A stretch of 64,000 bases of DNA, taken from CAYSPG01 sp964432885 (GTDB lineage: Bacteria; Bacteroidota; Bacteroidia; AKYH767-A; OLB10). A program made the translations under genes and the position numbers. Numbering within the stretch: the stretch's first letter is position 1; every line of letters begins with the position of its first letter. The stretch is taken from positions 1-64,000 of the forward strand of contig CAYSPG010000011.1 in NCBI GenBank assembly GCA_964432885.1, written 5' to 3'. The notes below the pieces were generated by a model. That model ran no database searches, was not told the origin of the DNA, and saw only the letters and a list, made by a program, of their open reading frames with translations. This document shows, one piece after another, positions 1 through 8,623 of this stretch.

Positions 1-73
1 AGTTAAACCACTGAAATTCAAAATTCTAATAACCCGTTAAAAAATAATAGTAGCGTAAAGGCAAAAGGCTACT

Positions 74-81
74 TATATTTG
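74..81 (+). promoter_or_regulatory. Possible -7 promoter box upstream of rpoD
   Basis: TATATTTG matches the Bacteroidota -7 consensus TAnnTTTG and lies about 95 bases before the rpoD start. No clear TTG-type -33 element sits at the expected distance, so this rests on one box only. Nothing else is recognisable in bases 1-175. Confidence 0.3.
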
Positions 82-175
82 CCGCTCGTTTTAAAATAAC
101 AATTTAAAACTACTTACTGCGTTCTTTTGTTATAAAAAATTAACACATAACATTTTAAAAACCCGATAAAGAAAA

Positions 176-1042
176 ATGAGACAGCTAAAGATAACCAAGT
201 CAATTACAAACCGTGAAAGCGCATCTTTTGAAAAATATTTGCAGGAAATAGGTAAGGAAGAATTAATAACCGCTCAGATAGAAGTTGAATTAGCCAGGAA
301 AATACGTGCAGGAGACCAACGTGCTTTGGAAAAATTAGTAAGAGCCAATTTGCGTTTCGTTGTATCTGTTGCCAAACAGTACCAATCTCAAGGCTTAAGT
401 TTACCTGATTTAATTAACGAAGGAAATTTAGGTTTGATTAAAGCCGCGAAGCGTTTTGATGAAACACGTGGATTTAAATTTATTTCGTATGCTGTATGGT
501 GGATTCGTCAAAGCATTATGCAGGCATTAGCCGAGCAGGCTCGTATTGTTCGTTTGCCTTTGAACCAAATAGGTGCTGCCAATAAAGTTAAAAAAGCATT
601 TAGCAATCTTGAGCAAAAATATGAGCGCGAGCCCACAGCCGAAGAGTTAGCAAATGAACTTGAAATTGATACCGACAGAATTGCTTACACAATGAAAATG
701 CCGGGTCGTCACGTATCAATGGATGCACCCTTTGTACCGGGCGAAGACAATACATTATTAGATGTGTTGACTAATCCAGATGCTCCTCATGCTGATAGTA
801 TGTTAATGGCTGAATCATTGCATACTGAAATTAACCGTTCGCTGGAGACATTGCCCGAAAGAGAAAAAGATGTTATCAAATTGTTTTATGGAATAGGAGT
901 GGAGCACGGTTTATCATTAGAAGAAATAGGGGAAAAATTTGATTTGACCCGTGAGCGTGTTCGCCAGTTAAAGGAAAAAGCAATTAAAACATTGCGTCAG
1001 AATTCAAAAAGTAAACTGCTTAAAGCATACTTAGGACAATAA
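176..1042 (+). CDS. rpoD: RNA polymerase primary sigma factor, RpoD/SigA type
   Basis: This is the housekeeping sigma-70 factor that directs RNA polymerase to most promoters. The 288-aa protein has region 1.2 near residues 15-50, the region 2 core and -10 recognition segment at about 55-125 (including RFDETRGFKFISYAVWWI), region 3 at about 130-205, and the region 4 helix-turn-helix near 248-277 (LSLEEIGEKFDLTRERVRQL). It lacks the long region 1.1 and non-conserved insert of E. coli RpoD, which is typical for Bacteroidota primary sigma factors. It is monocistronic: a strong intrinsic terminator follows it. The ATG start gives the usual family N-terminus (MRQLKITKSITNRES). Confidence 0.96.
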   Translation: MRQLKITKSITNRESASFEKYLQEIGKEELITAQIEVELARKIRAGDQRALEKLVRANLRFVVSVAKQYQSQGLSLPDLINEGNLGLIKAAKRFDETRGFKFISYAVWWIRQSIMQALAEQARIVRLPLNQIGAANKVKKAFSNLEQKYEREPTAEELANELEIDTDRIAYTMKMPGRHVSMDAPFVPGEDNTLLDVLTNPDAPHADSMLMAESLHTEINRSLETLPEREKDVIKLFYGIGVEHGLSLEEIGEKFDLTRERVRQLKEKAIKTLRQNSKSKLLKAYLGQ

Positions 1043-1069
1043 TTGTTTTACACCTTGTTCATCATGATT

Positions 1070-1100
1070 AAGGGCAACGCAAGTTGCCCTTTTTCTTTTT
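1070..1100 (+). terminator. Intrinsic terminator of rpoD
   Basis: A perfect 9-bp stem (AAGGGCAAC, 1070-1078, with GTTGCCCTT, 1083-1091) closes a GCAA tetraloop and is followed by a T-rich tract (1092-1100). It lies 28 bases after the rpoD stop. Confidence 0.9.
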
Positions 1101-1121
1101 ATCACTCTTCAGTATCACAAA

Positions 1122-1565
1122 ATGATTTACAGAGAAGCAACAGTTAATGACATTGCACAAATGCATACTGTGCGAGTTTCGGTTAACGAAAACCGTTTAT
1201 CTAATCCCGCTTTAGTAACAGAAAAGCATTACAAAGAATTTATAACAATTAGAGGTAAGGGATGGATATGCGAAACAAAAGGAAGAATTGTAGGATTTTC
1301 TGTTGTTGATTTAAGGGAAAATAACATTTGGGCGCTTTTTGTTCATCCTGATTACGAAGCCAAAGGCATTGGAAGTGTATTGCAAAAGAAAATGCTTGAC
1401 TGGTATTTTTCTCAAACCACTAAAAAAGTTTGGTTAGGAACTGCACCTGGCACAAAAGCAGAAAAGTTTTACCAAAAACGGGGCTGGACTAAAATTGCTT
1501 TACAACCCAATGGCGAAATGCGATTTGAAATGACTTTTGATAATTGGATAGAAACAGGCATTTAA
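1122..1565 (+). CDS. GNAT family N-acetyltransferase
   Basis: A 147-aa single-domain GNAT protein that probably transfers an acetyl group from acetyl-CoA to a small amine; the substrate cannot be told. The acetyl-CoA binding motif A is visible as LFVHPDYEAKGIGSVLQKK (about residues 70-88), followed by the motif B region FYQKRGW near residue 115. It is transcribed apart from rpoD, whose terminator lies between them. Its stop codon overlaps that of the converging transporter gene. Confidence 0.85.
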   Translation: MIYREATVNDIAQMHTVRVSVNENRLSNPALVTEKHYKEFITIRGKGWICETKGRIVGFSVVDLRENNIWALFVHPDYEAKGIGSVLQKKMLDWYFSQTTKKVWLGTAPGTKAEKFYQKRGWTKIALQPNGEMRFEMTFDNWIETGI

Positions 1566-2446
1566 ATTTCCTGATTCATTTTTCTGTTTTTAAATTGCAA
1601 AAGACTGTGGACAACTACGGAGCTAATCACAATAAGCGTTCCCACATAAAAACCGGGATTTAATTCTTTGCCCTCATCAAAAATAAGTATGGCAAGTACA
1701 ATGCTGTAAAGCGGCTCAAGGTTTACGGATAGGTTCATAGTAAAAGCATTTATTTTTTTTAATGCTTCTAATGAAATGGTAAATGCCACAGCGGTGCAAA
1801 TTACACTAAGTAAAATTAGCCAAAGCCAATCAAGCGTTGACGGCAATTCGAAACTGAAATCAAATGATAGTAATAACAGTGGAAGGATAAGTGTTAAAAA
1901 TGCAAATCCCGAAATCAATTCAATAAACGTAACGGTTGCAGGCTCGTATGTTGACACAAATTTTTTATTTAGGATGGTAAACCATGCGCCAAGCAGTGCG
2001 CTTATAAGTGCGAGCACAATTCCAAGTGAGTAAAGTTTTTGAACTGAGAAAATAATATAAATACCTACCATCACCATTAATGCCAGCAGAATATTTGACG
2101 GGTTAAATTTGTGTTTGTAAATAAATGGTTCAAGCAAGGCTGAAAAAAGTGCAACAGAAGAAAAACAACTTAGTGCAATTGAAACATTGGATGCTTTTAT
2201 GGATGCATAAAACATCAGCCAATGCAAACAAACAACAATTCCTACCCATGCAATTTTTAAAAAATCTTTTTTGGGAGGAAAAGAAAATTTTTTTCCATGC
2301 ACCATAAATGGAATCAATGCAACTGCACTTAAAATCATTCGGTACCATACAATCATAATTGCATTCATGCCAATGGCTTTACCAAAAATGCCGGTAAATC
2401 CCCAAAGGAGAATGGCTATGTGCATTTGAATATATGCTTTGCGCAT
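1562..2446 (-). CDS. EamA/DMT family transporter
   Basis: A 294-aa inner-membrane protein with about ten hydrophobic segments in two five-helix EamA repeats (roughly residues 5-135 and 140-285). The N-terminal segment reads AYIQMHIAILLWGFTGIFGK, typical of drug/metabolite transporters. It is probably a metabolite exporter of unknown substrate. It is the last gene of a long minus-strand run and converges on the GNAT gene with a 4-bp overlap. Confidence 0.88.
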   Translation of the reverse strand: MRKAYIQMHIAILLWGFTGIFGKAIGMNAIMIVWYRMILSAVALIPFMVHGKKFSFPPKKDFLKIAWVGIVVCLHWLMFYASIKASNVSIALSCFSSVALFSALLEPFIYKHKFNPSNILLALMVMVGIYIIFSVQKLYSLGIVLALISALLGAWFTILNKKFVSTYEPATVTFIELISGFAFLTLILPLLLLSFDFSFELPSTLDWLWLILLSVICTAVAFTISLEALKKINAFTMNLSVNLEPLYSIVLAILIFDEGKELNPGFYVGTLIVISSVVVHSLLQFKNRKMNQEI

Positions 2447-2502
2447 TTTAAAAAAGTTTATGGTTCATAAGTTCATAGTTGGTTTAGTGAAAGGAAATGT
2501 TG

Positions 2503-3081
2503 TTAAAAATTTTTCAAGTGCTCGTACAGTTTTTTTGTAGGTAGTCCCATCACATTATAAAAGCAGCCATTTATTTTTTCAATTGCTGTTAAGCCAAACC
2601 AATCCTGTATGCCATAGGCACCGGCTTTATCATAGGGCTTAAAATTGTCAATGTAGTATTCAATTTCTTCTAGCGTAAGCTTTTTAAAGTACACTTCACT
2701 ACGTTCAAAAAACGATTCGCTTTTTTCTGAAGATGAAATACAAACGCCTGTAAATACTTCGTGCATATTTCCTGAAAGTTTTTGTAAAATACGGATGGCA
2801 TCATTTCTGTCAACGGGTTTGTTTATCACTTCTTCACCAAATACAACAATGGTGTCAGCAGTTATCACAATGTTTTTTGGAATTGCAATTACATCATTAA
2901 ATGCGTCAGCTTTTTTTTGAGCAAGATATAATGCAACATGTTCACGTTTTAAGTCAGAAGAAAAATTTTCGTCAACTTCTTTTATTTGAACGGTAAAATT
3001 AATTCCAAGCAACTGTAACAATTGCTGCCTGCGGGGTGACTTGGTTGCGAGGATAATGTTTTTGTTTTCTAATTGTTTCAT
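2503..3081 (-). CDS. maf: Maf family nucleotide pyrophosphatase
   Basis: Maf proteins hydrolyse non-canonical or excess nucleoside triphosphates (dTTP/UTP or m7GTP subfamilies) to monophosphates. The 192-aa protein carries the signature ATKSPRRQQLLQLLGI near the N-terminus and ITADTIVVFGEEVINKP near residue 80 with the conserved Asp. The motif YDKAGAYGIQDW near residue 150 matches the dTTPase/UTPase (YhdE-like) branch. I use the ATG at 3081 (MKQLENKN); the in-frame TTG one codon upstream is less likely. The spacer to the prenyltransferase gene holds a heptamer repeat. Confidence 0.92.
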   Translation of the reverse strand: MKQLENKNIILATKSPRRQQLLQLLGINFTVQIKEVDENFSSDLKREHVALYLAQKKADAFNDVIAIPKNIVITADTIVVFGEEVINKPVDRNDAIRILQKLSGNMHEVFTGVCISSSEKSESFFERSEVYFKKLTLEEIEYYIDNFKPYDKAGAYGIQDWFGLTAIEKINGCFYNVMGLPTKKLYEHLKNF

Positions 3082-3093
3082 CAACGAAAAAAT

Positions 3094-3121
3094 ATTTACG
3101 ATTTACGATGTGCGATTTACT
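3094..3121. repeat. Degenerate heptamer repeat, ATTTACG units
   Basis: Four 7-base units in strict phase: ATTTACG, ATTTACG, ATGTGCG, ATTTACT. It fills part of the spacer between maf and the prenyltransferase gene and belongs to the heptamer class seen at several other loci here. Confidence 0.7.
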
Positions 3122-3140
3122 GTGGGTGTAAACTCGCGTC

Positions 3141-4097
3141 TCACGAATACCGATAAAACACCAACATAGACAAAATGCCGGTTAACATTACAAACTTTGA
3201 TAACAAACTTGCTTTGCTGAAACGTGGTTTTGTTTTTGCGAAAATTAAATAGGCAAACAATGCCATTAATGGAACTTGAATGAGTAATGTGGTGTACCAA
3301 AATGTAATTTTATTTTCAAACTGGTCTTGTTTCCACTGCACAATTGCAATCAGTACTACAACAATTAAAATAAAAAACTGCGTTATTGTTTTTGATAAAG
3401 CAATCCCCGCAACAATTGGCAAAGTTTTGCAGCCCAACTGTTCATCGCCTTCTTTATCCTCCATGTCTTTAATTATTTCTCGGATAAAAGAAAGCATGAA
3501 AGCAAAAATTGCATAAGCCATTGCAAGTGCAATAATTATTTTGAGGTTATACATTTGGTCGGTTTCTGTCTTAAGTTTAATATCACGAAGGGTATAATAC
3601 AATTCGTAATCAGAAAACACAGGTAGAAAAACTGCCAATGCAGTTAAAAACGAAACAACAATATTACCCACCAGTGGCATTTTTTTATAGGATGCTGAAT
3701 AAAAATAAAGCAGGCCAACAGATAAAAAATTTATCAAAGCAATCTGCCGCATTTCTTTAACGTAGGTTAAATACAGGCCAATGACCACACCACAAATGGA
3801 AAGTGTATAAAACAAATTTCGTTTTACATGTTGCGAAATTGCAAGCGATGATTTTTCAGGAGTGTTTACGCTGTCAATTTCTTTGTCAAAATAATCGTTT
3901 ATAACATAACCGCCTGCGGCAATAAACAGCGTTGATAAAACCAACAAAAAAAAATCAGTGAAACTTGCCGAAGGCGTAATGTGCGACTGAATTAAAATGG
4001 GGCGGATGATAGTGTCTTGCACAAGATATTGTGCAAGGGCAATCATTAATAAATTAGGTAAGCGAAAGAGTTTTGCGTACGAAAAAATTATTCCCAT
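3141..4097 (-). CDS. UbiA family prenyltransferase
   Basis: A 318-aa membrane prenyltransferase with about eight or nine hydrophobic helices. The first Asp-rich motif is NDYFDKEIDSVNTPEK (residues 67-82) and the second is DMEDKEGDEQLGCKTLP (near residue 213); both bind Mg-diphosphate of the prenyl donor. Bacteroidota relatives are usually annotated geranylgeranylglycerol-phosphate geranylgeranyltransferase-like; the aromatic or glycerol acceptor cannot be fixed from sequence. Its start overlaps the kdsC stop by about 10 bases, so the two are probably co-transcribed. Confidence 0.88.
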   Translation of the reverse strand: MGIIFSYAKLFRLPNLLMIALAQYLVQDTIIRPILIQSHITPSASFTDFFLLVLSTLFIAAGGYVINDYFDKEIDSVNTPEKSSLAISQHVKRNLFYTLSICGVVIGLYLTYVKEMRQIALINFLSVGLLYFYSASYKKMPLVGNIVVSFLTALAVFLPVFSDYELYYTLRDIKLKTETDQMYNLKIIIALAMAYAIFAFMLSFIREIIKDMEDKEGDEQLGCKTLPIVAGIALSKTITQFFILIVVVLIAIVQWKQDQFENKITFWYTTLLIQVPLMALFAYLIFAKTKPRFSKASLLSKFVMLTGILSMLVFYRYS

Positions 4098-4591
4098 TCG
4101 TTATGCAATTTTAAAACCTGCTCAATTACATCACGCGCACAACCATCACCTCCCTGAAAAGGCGAAATGTAATCACATACTTCACGAATTTGTGGCACAG
4201 CATCATAAGGGCAGCAGGCAAGGCCGGCATGTTTCATTGATTCCAAATCTGGCATATCATCACCCAGGTAGAGCACTTCTTCTTTTTTTAAACGATAATG
4301 ATTCATTATCATTAAAAAAGTTTGCATTTTATTGTGCACGCCCATGTGTATTTCTTCAACACCTAATTTTTTTAAACGCAACGGAACACCTTCGTCATTA
4401 CCGCCTGAAATGATTGCAATCTTGTATCCTTTTTTAATGGCCAATTGCATTGCATAACCATCTTTGATGTTCATGGTACGCAATAATTTTCCTTCTGTAG
4501 TAATCAACAAATTTCCATTGGTCAAAACTCCATCAACATCAAACACAAAACACTTAATGGAATTTAATTTTGTTTTATAGTTTATGTCCAT
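4088..4591 (-). CDS. kdsC: KdsC-like HAD phosphatase (KDO-8-phosphate phosphatase)
   Basis: A 167-aa capless (C0) HAD phosphatase that most likely removes phosphate from KDO 8-phosphate on the way to the lipopolysaccharide inner core. The nucleophile motif is FDVDGVLTNG with Asp18 and Asp20, a Ser/Thr motif follows (IISGG near residue 62), and motif 4 is LGDDMPDLESMKHAG near residues 108-122. Length and motif spacing fit KdsC rather than a capped HAD enzyme. It overlaps the downstream prenyltransferase gene. Confidence 0.9.
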   Translation of the reverse strand: MDINYKTKLNSIKCFVFDVDGVLTNGNLLITTEGKLLRTMNIKDGYAMQLAIKKGYKIAIISGGNDEGVPLRLKKLGVEEIHMGVHNKMQTFLMIMNHYRLKKEEVLYLGDDMPDLESMKHAGLACCPYDAVPQIREVCDYISPFQGGDGCARDVIEQVLKLHNEWE

Positions 4592-4603
4592 GTTTATTTA
4601 GTT

Positions 4604-4707
4604 TAGCCACAGATGCACATATTTATAATTTATCAAACAAGAACTCAGATTATTTTTTTTGAAATCTGAGTTCATGCCTTTTGCTTTTAAAATTCAATCT
4701 GTGGCTA
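4604..4707. repeat. MITE-like inverted-repeat spacer
   Basis: Terminal arms TAGCCACAGAT (4604-4614) and ATCTGTGGCTA (4697-4707) are perfect inverted repeats. An inner hairpin pairs GAACTCAGAT (4641-4650) with ATCTGAGTTC (4664-4673). The right arm overlaps the 3' end of the DUF2520 gene and supplies its last few codons and stop. A related sequence lies at about 7926-8110. Confidence 0.75.
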
Positions 4708-5473
4708 TATCTTTTTGTTTTTTCTTTTGAATTTGTAATGTAAACAGCGAATATAATTTTTTTAAGTCTGAATCTTTGCTCAGTAATTTCAAATGTTTTT
4801 TAATGGTGGTGTTGTCTTTTCGTATTGCAGGTCCTGTTTGAGCATTGGCAGGGTTTGTTTTTTTAATTTTTTCAATAGTGTTTTCAATCAAAGGAATCAG
4901 CAATTTAAAATCAAGTTTACTTTTTGTAAGCAGATTAAATGATTTCGAAAATAAATGATTGGTAAAATTATTTACAAACACAGCAGCCAAATGTAATTTT
5001 AACCTCTGGTCACTGTTTGTGCGAACTATTTTTTCGCTTAGCGAGCCTACAAATTCAATTATGATCTGCTCAGTTTTTTTATTATTTGCCTCAACACAAA
5101 AAGGAATGGTGCGAAATGAAACAGGAATATTTTTTCTGATACTTTGCAGGGGATACATCACACCACAATTTTTAAATTTTGATTTTAAGACATCAATGGA
5201 TGTTGCGCCTGAGGTATGTAAAATAATTTTATCGGTTACAGGAATTTTATTTACAACTGTTGCAATGGCATCATCATCAACAGCAATTATATAAATATCG
5301 GCATCGGCAATATTGTTAAAATTAAATTCAGCTTTACTATCATTAATATGTGCAACAACTTTTGTTTCTTTTTTATTTCTACCTATAACTTGTATTACTT
5401 TATGCTTTGTATAACGCAATGCAAATGCAAGGTGATACGCCACATTTCCTGACCCGATTAATACAACTTGCAT
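4694..5473 (-). CDS. Rossmann-like/DUF2520 domain protein
   Basis: A 259-aa protein of the F420-dependent NADP oxidoreductase-like family fused to DUF2520; its reaction is not established. The N-terminal Rossmann fold begins with VVLIGSGNVAYHLAFAL (residues 3-19) and runs to about residue 115. The helical DUF2520 part follows (LHLAAVFVNNFTNHLF, then NPANAQTGPAIRKD near residue 215). It starts on the ccmF stop (TGATG overlap), so it is co-transcribed with ccmF. The last residues (about DIATD) come from an inverted-repeat element, so the native C-terminus may have been altered. Confidence 0.85.
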   Translation of the reverse strand: MQVVLIGSGNVAYHLAFALRYTKHKVIQVIGRNKKETKVVAHINDSKAEFNFNNIADADIYIIAVDDDAIATVVNKIPVTDKIILHTSGATSIDVLKSKFKNCGVMYPLQSIRKNIPVSFRTIPFCVEANNKKTEQIIIEFVGSLSEKIVRTNSDQRLKLHLAAVFVNNFTNHLFSKSFNLLTKSKLDFKLLIPLIENTIEKIKKTNPANAQTGPAIRKDNTTIKKHLKLLSKDSDLKKLYSLFTLQIQKKKQKDIATD

Positions 5474-7902
5474 CAGTTATTTATTTTTTCGGAATATCGT
5501 ACACTTTCTTTAAATCGCTTTACAACTGCTATCCATGTTCCAATAATTAAGAGCAAACAACCGGTCCATAATAAATTTATCTGAGGAAAAATAATTGCTT
5601 TCATAATAATAAAATCGCGTTTGTTCGATTTTTTTTCAGATACTTCCATTTTTATTTTTCCCGATTCAGGATTAATATTTGTAAACCTGAATTTTAAACC
5701 CAGCTCATCCAGGAAATAATTTTTAGACAATGCCATGCGATTTTGTATGATAAATTCAGGCTGTACACGGTGTGTTTTTTTGTTTGCATCTATTACATCC
5801 ATTACTGCCCCCACCGATAAATTTTCTGACGAGTCGCTTTCGTTTCCAAGTTTTGTAAGCCCCCTTAAAATCACAAGACTATTGCTTGTGCTAATCGTAT
5901 CTCCACTTGCCATTTCAAACTCGTGTGCTGCATCATATTCGCTGCTTGTTTCTTTTTTAGAGTATTGTTCAAGGTCGGCATAGGTTACGTGTGTGTAAAT
6001 ATCTTTATTAAAAAAACGTTTGGTTGCCGGTTCGGCTGCGTTACCCATGCGCTCGTTAAGTTGTATTACAGGCTGCAACATAAATTCTTTTTTTAACGAG
6101 CCATTAGCATTATTCAGTTTAAAATATTCAACATTAAAATAAACATTCACACCCTCCTTTTGCCTGCCGCTGTAGGTTACATAATAATTTCCCATCGGCA
6201 ATGTGTCGCCCTGGTTAAGCATTATGTTTTCATTGTTCGGAAAATCTTTTCCTAAGTCAATATTTAATTTGTTTTCGGAAATAATATGGCTGTTTGCATT
6301 TGAGATAAGCGCACCCAGTAAAATAAATCCGATGCCGGCATGTGCAATGGATGCTCCACTAAAAGAAAGTTTTCCTTTAAGCACACGTAAAAAATAATCG
6401 GCATTAGCCACAATAGAAAAAACAGATGCAAACAATAAAATGTGGTAATGCAACCGCGCAAAGTTTAAAAAGTATGCTGCAACAGTAGTAATAACAGCAG
6501 ACGTAATAAATGAAAGTAATAGTTTTTTTATAGTTGCTTTTACATCAGATTCCCTGAACTTAAAAAACTGTCCGATTGCCATCAGAACACAAATAATTAC
6601 AGCAATAGGAATTTGCCATGAGTTATAATGTTCAATCACTTCCACCGGAGGAGCAAGCTTTGTGTTAAATATTTTATTGATAACAGGAATTGAAGTGGTA
6701 AACGTAATTTGAATGGCAGAAATGCAAAGCACAAGCATTCCGATAAACATCCAGAACTCACGTGATGAAATTAAGTCATCATCTTTTTCGCGAGGTATTT
6801 TTTTCCAGTTATAAATAAAAAGTGCAAGTGCCAGCACAACAAAAAATCCCATGTATAAAAGCAAATGCCCACTCATGCCTAAATCCGTAAACGCATGCAC
6901 AGAAGTGTCGCCTAAAATTCCGCTTCGTGTTAAAAATGTAGAGTAAAGTACCAATAAAAAGGAAATAACACAAAGTATGTAACTGCTTATTAGTGCGCGC
7001 CCTCGTTTTGAAAACACCAGCATTACGTGTCCGGCACCAACCAATGTTATCCAGGGAACCAGAGATGCATTTTCTACAGGATCCCATGCCCAAAAACCAC
7101 CAAAGCTTAACGATTCATAAGCCCATGCAGCACCCATTAAAATTCCTGTACCTAAAATCATAATGCCAAAAAAAGTGTAAGGCAATGCGGGTTTTATCCA
7201 CTCTGTAACTTTTCCTTTAAACAATCCGCCTAATGCAAACGCAAACGGAATTACTGTTGCTGCAAAACCTAAAAACAAAGTTGGCGGATGAATAACCATC
7301 CAGTAATTCTGCAACAAAGGATTTAATCCGCGCCCGTCATTTAGTTTTTGTAGGTAGTCGGGCATTTGAATAAATGGAAGATTTGCAAACTGTGGGTTAT
7401 CGCGCAAGAGCGTAAAAGGGTTGGTTCCAATTTTATAGTCGAAAACAAAAATTCCTAAAATCATAGAGCCAAGAAAAACCTGCACCATCGAAATAATTCC
7501 AATAACAGGCGCTTCCCAATCTCTGTTATGCCGAATTATAAAAATAGCAAGCACGCAATGCCACAAAGTCCACAACAAAAAACTTCCTTCCTGCCCTTCC
7601 CAAATACAGGCAAAGATGTAGCGCATGGGCATAGCTGTGTTTGAGTGTTCCCACACGTAAAAATATTCAAACCGATGATTAAAAATTAAAAACATCAAAA
7701 GGAAAAATATTCCGAATGATGAAACAGCATGTGCGTAAAAAAATTTTCGGGCAAGCGGAATTAAATCATTGGCAAGATGTTGTTTAGTTGCACCAATGCC
7801 GTACAAAACCGCAGCAAACAAAGCGCACACAAATGCCGAAAAAATAAAAATGTTACCAAATACTCCCCAAATAAGTTGCTCGCCTATGTAGTCTATCTCC
7901 AT
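5473..7902 (-). CDS. ccmF: Cytochrome c biogenesis heme lyase subunit CcmF
   Basis: CcmF is the membrane heme lyase of System I, which joins heme delivered by CcmE to the CxxCH of apocytochrome c outside the inner membrane. The 809-aa protein has many membrane helices and the tryptophan-rich WWD signature (GGFWAWDPVENASLVPWI, near residues 272-289). Conserved histidines flank this region (HPPTLFLGFAA near residue 205). A C-terminal periplasmic domain precedes a last helix. I use the ATG at 7902; the TTG one codon upstream is less likely. It is the last gene of the ccm block. Confidence 0.95.
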   Translation of the reverse strand: MEIDYIGEQLIWGVFGNIFIFSAFVCALFAAVLYGIGATKQHLANDLIPLARKFFYAHAVSSFGIFFLLMFLIFNHRFEYFYVWEHSNTAMPMRYIFACIWEGQEGSFLLWTLWHCVLAIFIIRHNRDWEAPVIGIISMVQVFLGSMILGIFVFDYKIGTNPFTLLRDNPQFANLPFIQMPDYLQKLNDGRGLNPLLQNYWMVIHPPTLFLGFAATVIPFAFALGGLFKGKVTEWIKPALPYTFFGIMILGTGILMGAAWAYESLSFGGFWAWDPVENASLVPWITLVGAGHVMLVFSKRGRALISSYILCVISFLLVLYSTFLTRSGILGDTSVHAFTDLGMSGHLLLYMGFFVVLALALFIYNWKKIPREKDDDLISSREFWMFIGMLVLCISAIQITFTTSIPVINKIFNTKLAPPVEVIEHYNSWQIPIAVIICVLMAIGQFFKFRESDVKATIKKLLLSFITSAVITTVAAYFLNFARLHYHILLFASVFSIVANADYFLRVLKGKLSFSGASIAHAGIGFILLGALISNANSHIISENKLNIDLGKDFPNNENIMLNQGDTLPMGNYYVTYSGRQKEGVNVYFNVEYFKLNNANGSLKKEFMLQPVIQLNERMGNAAEPATKRFFNKDIYTHVTYADLEQYSKKETSSEYDAAHEFEMASGDTISTSNSLVILRGLTKLGNESDSSENLSVGAVMDVIDANKKTHRVQPEFIIQNRMALSKNYFLDELGLKFRFTNINPESGKIKMEVSEKKSNKRDFIIMKAIIFPQINLLWTGCLLLIIGTWIAVVKRFKESVRYSEKINN

Positions 7903-7965
7903 CAATAAATTGTGTTGGTTTTTTTAAGCCACTGATGCACAGATTTAGAAATTAAAAAGTTAAAG

Positions 7966-8052
7966 CACTCAGATTTAAAATTCATTATTGAGATTGTCTT
8001 TGTGGTTTTTGTTAGAAATGCTATTTTATATTCAATAAAAAAAATCTGAGTG
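7966..8052. repeat. Inverted-repeat spacer between ccmE and ccmF
   Basis: CACTCAGATTT (7966-7976) pairs perfectly with AAATCTGAGTG (8042-8052). The surrounding AT-rich sequence (AAGCCACTGATGCACAGATT from 7926) resembles the element at 4604-4707. It occupies most of the 222-bp ccmE-ccmF gap. Confidence 0.6.
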
Positions 8053-8124
8053 GGTTATTTATTTTTTAAACACTAATTTGTGAATCTGTGTTTTCCTTTT
8101 CAAATAATATCTGCGGTTACAAAA

Positions 8125-8508
8125 TTATCCTTGTGGTTTTTCAGTTGCATATTTTGACGGGCATTTCAACAAAACATCCGAAGCAATAAATTCATTTGAT
8201 TTTATTTTTCCAATTAAAACTATTTGTTCACTCTTGTCAAAATCCTGTGGCTTGGCTTTGTTTAAAATTACTTTTTTTTCGATACCTTCATTATCAATTA
8301 TGTAAAACGAAAAAATATTGGCGTTTACTTCAGGATTGTATTCATAAGGTTTGGTGCGGTCAAGTTTACCAACTACGTGAAAGGTTTTCCCTTCATGCTT
8401 TGCAGCTTCGCTAAATGATGCGTATGTTCCTGAGTCGTTAATAGTGCCTATAATTGCTGCAATGGCGATGGCAATTATTATAATGGCGATGATGTGAGAG
8501 GTCTTCAA
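8125..8508 (-). CDS. ccmE: Cytochrome c maturation heme chaperone CcmE, CxxxY variant
   Basis: CcmE binds heme covalently at the periplasmic face and hands it to CcmF. This 127-aa protein has an N-terminal membrane anchor (HIIAIIIIAIAIAAIIG, residues 5-21) and an OB-fold domain. The usual heme-binding His (HxxxY) is replaced by Cys: CPSKY, Cys116 and Tyr120. This Cys form is known from archaea and some bacteria with a reduced System I. The start appears to be TTG at 8508, because an in-frame stop lies just upstream and no other Met is available. A palindrome flanked by direct repeats sits right before the start and may have displaced an original ATG. Confidence 0.88.
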   Translation of the reverse strand: MKTSHIIAIIIIAIAIAAIIGTINDSGTYASFSEAAKHEGKTFHVVGKLDRTKPYEYNPEVNANIFSFYIIDNEGIEKKVILNKAKPQDFDKSEQIVLIGKIKSNEFIASDVLLKCPSKYATEKPQG

Positions 8509-8511
8509 GTA

Positions 8512-8554
8512 GATTTACAATTTATGCCTCGATGCTTCGGAGTACGATTTACAA
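8512..8554. repeat. Palindrome flanked by 9-bp direct repeats
   Basis: GATTTACAA occurs at 8512-8520 and again at 8546-8554. Between them lies the hairpin CCTCGATGCTTCGGAG (8527-8542). The layout looks like a small inserted element with a target-site-like duplication, immediately upstream of ccmE. Confidence 0.55.
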
Positions 8555-8623
8555 AGACAAAAGTAAGCTAAACGAGGCTTGGAGCGGAATGAAAAAATGG
8601 AAAATTTACAAAGTGTTGCAATT

